Source of the DNA: Pseudomonadota bacterium | GTDB lineage: Bacteria > Pseudomonadota > Gammaproteobacteria > Xanthomonadales > Xanthomonadaceae | DNA: 10,708 nt | NCBI GenBank assembly: GCA_023423605.1 | Contig: JAFAFF010000215.1 | Coordinates: 1 to 10,708, forward strand | Reading direction: 5' to 3' | Program-made: the position numbers and the translations under genes | Notes under the pieces: generated by a model | What the model saw: the letters and a program-made list of their open reading frames with translations, nothing else | Told to the model about the DNA's origin: nothing | Database searches by the model: none | Part shown: in pieces, positions 5,754-10,708 of the stretch | How positions within the stretch are numbered: position 1 is the stretch's first letter | How the letters are laid out: each line of letters begins with the position of its first letter

Positions 5754-7151
5754 GTGATCAAGCCCCGTACGCCGCCCGGCATCATGGAACTGCTGCCGCG
5801 CGAGCAGATCGCGTTCCAGCGCATGCTGGACGTCATCCGCCGCAACTACGAGCGGTTCGGGTTCCTGCCGGTGGAAACGCCGGTGTTCGAGCTGTCCGAC
5901 GTGCTGCTGACCAAATCCGGCGGTGAAACCGAGCGCCAGGTGTATTTCGTGCAGTCCACCGGTGCACTGGCCAATGCCGCGCAGGCCGGTGATACCTCGC
6001 TGCCGGAAATGGCGCTGCGTTTCGATCTCACCGTGCCGCTGGCCCGCTACGTGGCCGAGCACGAACATGAGCTGACCTTCCCGTTCCGCCGCTACCAGAT
6101 GCAGCGCGTATACCGCGGCGAACGTGCGCAGCGGGGCCGCTTCCGCGAGTTCTACCAGTGCGACATCGACGTGATCGGCAAGGATGCGCTGAACATCCGT
6201 TATGACGCTGAAGTGCTGGCGGTCATCCACGCCGTGTTCTCCGAGCTGCGCATCGGCGATTTCGCCGTGCAGCTCAACAACCGCAAACTGCTGCGTGGCT
6301 TCTTCGAGATGCTGGGTGTCGCCGAGGGCGAGCGCCAGTTGGCGGTGCTGCGTGAGGTGGACAAGCTGGACAAGCGCGGCGCCGATTACGTGCGCGATAC
6401 GCTGGCCGGCCCCGAATTCGCCATCGCGCCGGAGCAGGTGGAACGCATCCTGGCTTTCGTGGCCGTGCGCTCGGCCGGACACGCCGATGCGCTGGCCCAC
6501 TTGGCGACGCTGGAGGCGGATGCGGCGGCCACCGACACCCTGCGTGCCGGTGTGGCCGAACTGCGCGAAGTGCTGGAACTGGTCAAGGCGCTGGGCGTGC
6601 CGGAACAGGCCTATTGCCTGAATTTCTCCATCGCGCGGGGCCTGGATTACTACACCGGCACGGTGTACGAGACCCTGCTGACCGATCATCCGCAGATCGG
6701 TTCGATCTGTTCCGGCGGTCGTTACGAGGATCTGGCCAGCCATTACAGCAAGTCGAAGCTGCCGGGCGTGGGTATCTCCATCGGCCTGACGCGGCTGTTC
6801 TGGCAGCTGCGCGAAGTCGGGCTGATCGAAGGCATCGAGGGCAGTAGTGTGCATGCGCTGGTGGCCCTGATGGACGAGCAGGGCATGGCGCACTCGCTGG
6901 ATATCGCCCGTCGCCTGCGTGCCGGTGGCATCAACACCGAAGTGCAGATGGACGCCAAGAAGATCGGCAAACAGTTCCAGTACGCGGCCAAGGCCGGCAT
7001 CCGTTTCGTGGTGCTGGCCGGTGAGGACGAACTGGCGCGTGGCGTGGTGGCGGTCAAGGACCTGCTGCGCGAGCAGCAGTTCGAGGTAGCCCGGGAAGAA
7101 CTGGCAAGCACGCTGCAGGTGGAACTGGAACAAGCCCGCGCCATGGCGTGA
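5754..7151 (+). CDS. hisS: Histidine--tRNA ligase
   Basis: Charges tRNA-His with histidine (class II aminoacyl-tRNA synthetase). The 465-residue product has motif 2 with its loop ([18 protein letters not shown], 111-128), the histidine-specific [13 protein letters not shown] (294-306) with the catalytic-type R295, motif 3 ([11 protein letters not shown], 338-348) and a C-terminal anticodon-binding domain from about 365. It is longer than the E. coli enzyme (424). The segments [12 protein letters not shown] (131-142), [14 protein letters not shown] and VDKLDK resemble human HARS more than E. coli HisS. The start is GTG, supported by AGGAG six bases ahead; a GTG start may hold expression down. 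It lies just before the his biosynthetic operon, separated from it by REP repeats, so separate transcription is likely. Identification is secure. Confidence 0.95.
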   Translation: MIKPRTPPGIMELLPREQIAFQRMLDVIRRNYERFGFLPVETPVFELSDVLLTKSGGETERQVYFVQSTGALANAAQAGDTSLPEMALRFDLTVPLARYVAEHEHELTFPFRRYQMQRVYRGERAQRGRFREFYQCDIDVIGKDALNIRYDAEVLAVIHAVFSELRIGDFAVQLNNRKLLRGFFEMLGVAEGERQLAVLREVDKLDKRGADYVRDTLAGPEFAIAPEQVERILAFVAVRSAGHADALAHLATLEADAAATDTLRAGVAELREVLELVKALGVPEQAYCLNFSIARGLDYYTGTVYETLLTDHPQIGSICSGGRYEDLASHYSKSKLPGVGISIGLTRLFWQLREVGLIEGIEGSSVHALVALMDEQGMAHSLDIARRLRAGGINTEVQMDAKKIGKQFQYAAKAGIRFVVLAGEDELARGVVAVKDLLREQQFEVAREELASTLQVELEQARAMA

Positions 7152-7164
7152 TGGCTGGCGCCAC

Positions 7165-7225
7165 GTAGAGCGGGGCTCTGCCCCGCTGCGCGGTATTTCC
7201 CCAGCCGGGCAGAGCCCGGCTCTAC
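7165..7225 (+). repeat. GTAG/SMAG-type REP dimer C1 after hisS
   Basis: The unit at 7165-7186 (GTAGAGCGGGGC then TCTGCCCCGC) faces the unit at 7204-7225 (GCCGGGC then AGAGCCCGGCTCTAC), with the spacer TGCGCGGTATTTCCCCA. It starts 13 bases after the hisS stop. The two strong hairpins could serve as the 3' end of hisS mRNA. Confidence 0.9.
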
Positions 7226-7252
7226 GCCGCTGCGCGGTACCCCATCAGCCGG

Positions 7253-7313
7253 GTAGAGCGGGGCTCTGCCCCGCTGCGCGGCATTTCCTCAGCCGGGCAG
7301 AGCCCGGCTCTAC
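7253..7313 (+). repeat. GTAG/SMAG-type REP dimer C2
   Basis: This dimer has units at 7253-7274 and 7292-7313 and differs from the one at 7165-7225 at two spacer bases. The period is 88 bp. The 27-bp gap between the dimers (GCTGCGCGGTACC, then CAGCCGG) is itself a remnant of a dimer spacer, so the cluster grew by tandem copying. It ends 22 bases before the candidate -35 of the his operon. Confidence 0.9.
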
Positions 7314-7334
7314 GAAAACCGGGACGGGTCGGAT

Positions 7335-7380
7335 TTGACCCTTGGGACTGGTTTGGATTAATGTACTAACGCGCTATTAC
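7335..7380 (+). promoter_or_regulatory. Candidate promoter region of the his operon
   Basis: Two overlapping options exist. Option 1: TTGACC at 7335-7340 (five of six matches to TTGACA) with TAATGT at 7359-7364, spacer 18. Option 2: TTGGAT at 7353-7358 with TATTAC at 7375-7380, spacer 16. In both, the palindrome at 7360-7383 overlaps the -10/start region, as expected for a repressor site. Neither -10 is strong. Confidence 0.5.
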
Positions 7381-7383
7381 ATT
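7360..7383. promoter_or_regulatory. Imperfect 24-bp palindrome, candidate TrpR-type operator
   Basis: The arms AATGTACTAACG and CGCTATTACATT match at 10 of 12 paired positions. The core GTACTA-N6-TATTAC has the same geometry as the E. coli trp operator core GTACTA-N6-TAGTAC, with one base different outside the N6. It lies 18 bases upstream of a gene of the TrpR superfamily, and overlaps the likely promoter. Autorepression and control of hisGDC are inferred from position and similarity. Confidence 0.65.
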
Positions 7384-7401
7384 GATACCAATTTTCATCC
7401 C

Positions 7402-7710
7402 ATGAAAGCCCGTCCGGCCCCCGGCCAGAAAGACACCCAGGCAGATCTCGCCGCGTTGGCCAGCGCGTTCGCTGCCCTGCGCGATCCGCAGGAAGTGGCC
7501 GCGTTCCTGCGCGATCTGTGCACGCCCGCCGAACTGGAGGCGATGGCCGACCGCTGGAAGGTGGTGCCGCTGCTGCAACAGGGCGTGCCCTACCGGGAAA
7601 TCCATGAACGCACCGGCGTCAGCGTGACCACCACCGGACGCGTGGCGCGCACCCTGGACCATGGCCATCAAGGCTATGCCGCCGCCCTTGCCCGCAGCGC
7701 CGCACGCTGA
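7402..7710 (+). CDS. TrpR/YerC-family regulator, probable his-operon repressor
   Basis: This small all-helical protein of 102 residues aligns along most of its length with Bacillus YerC as I recall it: [18 protein letters not shown] (35-52), [11 protein letters not shown] (57-67), then [18 protein letters not shown] (71-88) and YAAAL. Residues 58-84 form the TrpR-type helix-turn-helix. TrpR itself senses tryptophan; YerC-like members next to his genes are thought to act on histidine genes, which the position here (first gene, 38 bases before hisG) supports. The position before V81 that is usually Ser-Arg is G79-R80. The start is ATG 7402; no Shine-Dalgarno is visible, and the short leader after option-2 promoter signals would be about 15 bases, so weak or near-leaderless initiation is possible. 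An upstream in-frame TTG at 7342 would run through the operator and is rejected. Confidence 0.85.
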   Translation: MKARPAPGQKDTQADLAALASAFAALRDPQEVAAFLRDLCTPAELEAMADRWKVVPLLQQGVPYREIHERTGVSVTTTGRVARTLDHGHQGYAAALARSAAR

Positions 7711-7748
7711 CCCGAACGCTCCACCCGATTTCAGAAGAGACCTCCCCC

Positions 7749-8660
7749 ATGAGTGCAATCAAGGCAGCCCCGGCACGCGACCGGCTGCGCATCGCCATCC
7801 AGAAGAACGGCCGCCTGGCCGAGCCGGCCCGCGCGCTGCTCAGTGCCTGCGGCCTCAGCTGGCGCGAAAGCCGCGACAAGCTGTTCTGCTATGGCGAATC
7901 GCTGCCGGTGGACCTGTTGCTGGTGCGCGATGACGACATCCCGGGCCTGATCGCCGATGGCGTGTGCGACCTGGGCGTGGTGGGCCGCAACGAGCTGGAC
8001 GAGCAGGGCGCTGCGCGCGTGCAGGCCGGCCTGGCCCCGGCGTTCCATGCGCTGCGCGGCCTGGCGTTCGCCCAGTGCCGGTTGATGCTGGCGGTGCCGG
8101 AAGAATGGGATTGGCAAGGCCCCGAACAGCTGGCCGGCACGCGTATCGCCACCAGTTATCCGGCCATCCTGAAGGACTGGCTGGCCGCCCGCGGCATCGA
8201 TGCGCAGGTGGTGGAACTGTCCGGCTCGGTGGAGATCGCGCCGCGCCTGGGCACCGCCGAACTCATCTGCGACCTGGTATCCAGCGGCGCCACGCTGCGC
8301 GCCAACCAGCTCAAGCCGGTGGAAACGTTGCTGGAAAGCGAAGCGGTGCTGGCCGGGGCCGTGCGTGCGCCGGACGATGCGCGCGCCGGCCTGATGGCGA
8401 TGCTGCTGCGGCGCCTGGATGGCGTGGTGCAGCAGCAGGACCGCAAGCTGCTGATGTTCCGCGCCGAACAGTCCAGCGTGCCGGCACTGGAGCGGCTGCT
8501 GGCCGACGCCGAACCGCTGGTGCGCCTGCCGGCGGACGAAGGCGCGCTGCGCCTGCAGACGATGTGCAGCGGGCCGCTGAGCTGGCAGCGCATGGAAGAG
8601 CTGGAACGCGCCGGTGCGCGCCAGTTGATGGTACTGGGCGTGGAGCGGTCGCTGGCATGA
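7749..8660 (+). CDS. hisG: ATP phosphoribosyltransferase, long form
   Basis: Catalyses the first committed step of histidine synthesis, joining ATP and PRPP to phosphoribosyl-ATP. The 303-residue length marks the long (HisG-L) form, which carries its own C-terminal regulatory domain (from about 228, including [15 protein letters not shown]) for feedback inhibition by histidine and needs no HisZ. The N-terminal strand is [15 protein letters not shown] (13-27). The PRPP-binding loop is [20 protein letters not shown] (158-177), followed by SSGATLRAN, close to the E. coli sequence. The start is ATG 7749, with a weak AAGAGA about eight bases ahead. It follows the TrpR-family gene and overlaps hisD by ATGA, so the block is one operon. 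Identification is secure. Confidence 0.95.
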   Translation: MSAIKAAPARDRLRIAIQKNGRLAEPARALLSACGLSWRESRDKLFCYGESLPVDLLLVRDDDIPGLIADGVCDLGVVGRNELDEQGAARVQAGLAPAFHALRGLAFAQCRLMLAVPEEWDWQGPEQLAGTRIATSYPAILKDWLAARGIDAQVVELSGSVEIAPRLGTAELICDLVSSGATLRANQLKPVETLLESEAVLAGAVRAPDDARAGLMAMLLRRLDGVVQQQDRKLLMFRAEQSSVPALERLLADAEPLVRLPADEGALRLQTMCSGPLSWQRMEELERAGARQLMVLGVERSLA

Positions 8661-9952
8661 ACCGTATCGACTGGAACCAGCTGGATGAACTGGCGCGCAG
8701 CGAAGCGTTGTTGCGCCCCGTGCAGGCAGTGGCGGAAAGAACCCGCCAGGCCGTGGCCGGACTGATCGCCGAGGTGCGCGAAGGCGGCGACGAGGCGTTG
8801 CGTGCCATCACCGCGCGCTTCGACCGCGTGCAGCTCTACGAACTTGAAGTGAGCGAAGCGGAGTTCGCCGCTGCCGAGGCTGCGGTACCGGCTGACCTGC
8901 GCGAAGCGATGCAGCAGGCGGCCGAGCGCATCGAACGCTTCCATGCCGCCGGCATGAGCGAAGGCTATGCGGTGGAAACCGCGCCGGGCGTGACCTGCGA
9001 ACGGATGATCCGCCCGATCGGCCGGGTGGGCCTGTATGTACCCGCGGGCAGCGCCCCGCTGCCGTCCACCGCGCTGATGCTGGGCGTGCCGGCACGCCTG
9101 GCCGGTTGTCCGCAGGTGGTGATGTGCACGCCGCCACGTGCCGATGGCAGTGCCGACCCGGCAGTCCTGGTGGCCGCCAGGCTGACAGGCGTGCGTCGCG
9201 TATTCAAGCTGGGGGGCGCGCAGGCCATCGCCGCGATGGCGCATGGCACGGCCAGCGTACCGGCATGCGACAAGCTGTTTGGTCCCGGCAACAGTTTCGT
9301 GACTGAAGCCAAGCAGCAGGTGGCACAGGACGGCGTGGCGGCGATCGACATGCCGGCCGGGCCGTCGGAAGTGCTGGTGATTGCCGATGCCGGTGCCAAT
9401 CCGGCCTTCGTGGCGGCCGATCTGCTGTCGCAGGCCGAGCATGGTGCCGATTCGCAGGTGTTGCTGGTGACCGACGACCCGGTGCTGCTGGAAGCCGTGG
9501 AAGCCGAGGTGGAGCGGCAGGTGTCGCGGTTGCCGCGTGAGGCCATCGCCCGGCAGGCGTTGTCGGCATCGCGGCTGATTCTGGTACCGCGCCTCCAGGA
9601 TGCGTTCGCGGTGAGCAACCGCTACGCGCCCGAGCACCTGATCCTGGCGCTGCGTGAGCCGCGTGCCTGGTTGGGCCAGGTGCAGGCAGCAGGATCGGTG
9701 TTCCTTGGCGACTACACGCCCGAGGCACTGGGCGATTACTGCAGCGGCACCAACCACGTGCTGCCCACCGCCGGCGCCGCGCGTGCCTGGAGTGGCGTGA
9801 GCGTGGGCAGTTTCCAGAACACCATAAGCGTGCAGAGTGCGAGCGCCGAAGGCATCGCCGCCATCGGCGGTTGCGCGCGCACGCTGGCCAGCGCGGAAGG
9901 GCTGGATGCGCATGAACGCGCCGTGGCCCTGCGCATGGGGGTGGCGGCATGA
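8657..9952 (+). CDS. hisD: Histidinol dehydrogenase
   Basis: Carries out the last two steps of histidine synthesis, oxidising histidinol to histidine via the aldehyde with two NAD. The 431-residue product is of standard length. All functional residues fall at the numbers known for E. coli HisD: zinc ligands Q259, H262 (LLSQAEHG), D360 ([11 protein letters not shown]) and H419 (LDAHERA), and the catalytic pair E326-H327 (YAPEHL). The conserved [15 protein letters not shown] is at 206-220 and [11 protein letters not shown] at 231-241. The ATG overlaps the hisG stop and its TGA overlaps the hisC ATG, so translation of the three genes is probably coupled. Nothing looks missing; the enzyme should be active. 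Confidence 0.97.
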   Translation: MNRIDWNQLDELARSEALLRPVQAVAERTRQAVAGLIAEVREGGDEALRAITARFDRVQLYELEVSEAEFAAAEAAVPADLREAMQQAAERIERFHAAGMSEGYAVETAPGVTCERMIRPIGRVGLYVPAGSAPLPSTALMLGVPARLAGCPQVVMCTPPRADGSADPAVLVAARLTGVRRVFKLGGAQAIAAMAHGTASVPACDKLFGPGNSFVTEAKQQVAQDGVAAIDMPAGPSEVLVIADAGANPAFVAADLLSQAEHGADSQVLLVTDDPVLLEAVEAEVERQVSRLPREAIARQALSASRLILVPRLQDAFAVSNRYAPEHLILALREPRAWLGQVQAAGSVFLGDYTPEALGDYCSGTNHVLPTAGAARAWSGVSVGSFQNTISVQSASAEGIAAIGGCARTLASAEGLDAHERAVALRMGVAA

Positions 9953-10708
9953 GCGGCCCGCAACAGGACACCGCCGTGCAGGACGTGCTGGCGCTGATGC
10001 GTCCGGAGCTGCAGGCGTTTGCCGGCTACAGTTCGGCGCGCAGCAGTGCGCTGCAGGGCGAGGTCTGGCTGAACGCCAATGAATCGGCATGGAGCAATCC
10101 CGCCGACGCCAGCGGCAACAACCGCCGCTATCCGGAGCCGCAGCCCGCCGCGCTGCTACAGGCACTGGCCGATCTGTATGCGGTGGCACCAACGCAGCTG
10201 CTGGTCGGACGTGGCAGCGACGAGGCCATCGACCTGCTGGTGCGCGCCTTCTGCCGTCCAGCGCAGGATGCGGTACTGGTGACGCCGCCGGTGTTCGGCA
10301 TGTACGCGGTATGCGCGCGCCTGCAGGGGGCGCGGCTGCTGGAGGTACCGCTGCAGGATGGGCCTTCGGGCCTGCAGACGGACATCGACGCGGTGATCGC
10401 GGCCGCGCGTGGGCAGGGCGCACGCCTGGTATTCCTGTGCTCGCCGTCCAATCCGGCCGGCAGCGAGATCGCCCTCACCGATATTGCCCGCACTGCGCAG
10501 GCACTGGCGGGGCAGGCACTGGTGGTGGTGGACGAGGCATACATCGAGTACAGCGAGCGCGCTTCGGCCACGTCGCTGCTGGAAGCGCACCCGAACCTGG
10601 CGGTGCTGCGCACGTTGTCCAAGGCGCATGCGCTGGCGGCGGCACGCATCGGCAGCCTGGTCGCCGCGCCGGCCATCATCGCCGCGCTGCGCCGCTGCCA
10701 GGCGCCGT
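9949..10708 (+). CDS. hisC: Histidinol-phosphate aminotransferase, 3' end cut by window
   Basis: This PLP enzyme (fold type I) converts imidazole-acetol phosphate and glutamate to histidinol phosphate. 253 codons are present and the frame is still open at the window end; about 100 more residues are expected. Visible family features are LNANESAW (41-48), the glycine-rich [16 protein letters not shown] near 88-103, N168 in SPSNPAG, D195 and Y198 in VVDEAYIEY, and the PLP lysine K225 in [17 protein letters not shown], with R233 as the expected phosphate ligand. Spacing agrees with E. coli HisC (N157, D184, K214, R222). Around the lysine, [12 protein letters not shown] departs from the more usual KAFALAGLRCG. 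The ATG overlaps the hisD stop. The next his genes presumably follow beyond the window. Confidence 0.93.
   Translation, partial: MSGPQQDTAVQDVLALMRPELQAFAGYSSARSSALQGEVWLNANESAWSNPADASGNNRRYPEPQPAALLQALADLYAVAPTQLLVGRGSDEAIDLLVRAFCRPAQDAVLVTPPVFGMYAVCARLQGARLLEVPLQDGPSGLQTDIDAVIAAARGQGARLVFLCSPSNPAGSEIALTDIARTAQALAGQALVVVDEAYIEYSERASATSLLEAHPNLAVLRTLSKAHALAAARIGSLVAAPAIIAALRRCQAP

Noticed and set aside
3603..7133. A 1176-codon open frame on the minus strand running from inside hisS through the monooxygenase
   Set aside because: Only the part from 5087 downwards encodes a recognisable protein. The upstream half is antisense to hisS and the MarR gene, rich in His/Gln/Arg with no domain, as expected where high-GC codon use removes stop codons from the opposite strand.
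7165..7313. REP cluster considered as a CRISPR array
   Set aside because: The units are inverted pairs with conserved spacers and a hairpin structure. Spacers are near-identical between copies, no cas genes are present, and the same element recurs at two other loci.
7964..8656. N-terminal extension of HisD by 231 codons within hisG
   Set aside because: The extension is a Gly/Arg/Ala-rich out-of-frame reading of hisG. The ATG at 8657, overlapping the hisG stop, gives a 431-residue protein whose catalytic numbering equals E. coli HisD.
8156..10423. A 755-codon open frame antisense to hisG, hisD and hisC
   Set aside because: It has low-complexity Arg/Ala/His/Pro composition, no recognisable motif, and lies fully opposite three well-supported genes.

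Overview
The window looks like chromosomal DNA of a high-GC gammaproteobacterium of the Xanthomonadaceae, most likely Stenotrophomonas. The evidence is the strong G/C preference at third codon positions, the biosynthetic gene order, and 11 copies of a short palindrome starting GTAGAGC. That palindrome matches what I know of the GTAG (SMAG) REP elements typical of Stenotrophomonas maltophilia. No database search was possible, so the genus is an inference.

Layout. (1) 1-2377, + strand: end of thrA, then thrB and thrC, which convert aspartate-derived homoserine to threonine. thrA and thrB share a GTGA junction. (2) 2374-2609: convergent intergenic region with two near-identical REP dimers and five copies of a 14-bp minisatellite. 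(3) 2610-3392, - strand: an FNR-type oxygen-sensing regulator with the cysteines needed for an Fe-S cluster. (4) 3393-3602: a third, partly tandem-duplicated REP cluster. (5) 3603-5087, - strand: a class A FAD-dependent aromatic-ring monooxygenase, divergent from a MarR-family regulator at 5136-5615 (+). The two probably form a regulator/target pair. (6) 5754-7151, +: hisS, whose motifs resemble the eukaryotic histidyl-tRNA synthetase lineage more than the E. coli type. (7) 7152-7401: two more REP dimers, then the control region of the his operon. (8) 7402 to the end, +: a small TrpR/YerC-family regulator followed by hisG, hisD and hisC (cut by the window end). hisG/hisD and hisD/hisC are joined by ATGA overlaps.

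How it fits together. Most of the window is housekeeping amino-acid metabolism (threonine, histidine, histidyl-tRNA), with an accessory flavoprotein/MarR module and one global regulator inserted between the thr and his blocks. The most informative non-coding signal is an imperfect 24-bp palindrome at 7360-7383, just upstream of the TrpR-family gene. Its core has the GTACTA-N6-TAnTAC architecture of the E. coli trp operator. This suggests that the his operon is autorepressed by a TrpR-type protein and not controlled by a His-rich leader peptide, of which I see no trace.

No stretch without a gene exceeds about 250 bases. I found no tRNA, rRNA, CRISPR array, insertion sequence or prophage gene. 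I do not see a clearly new multi-gene system; the best leads are regulatory and repeat-related.
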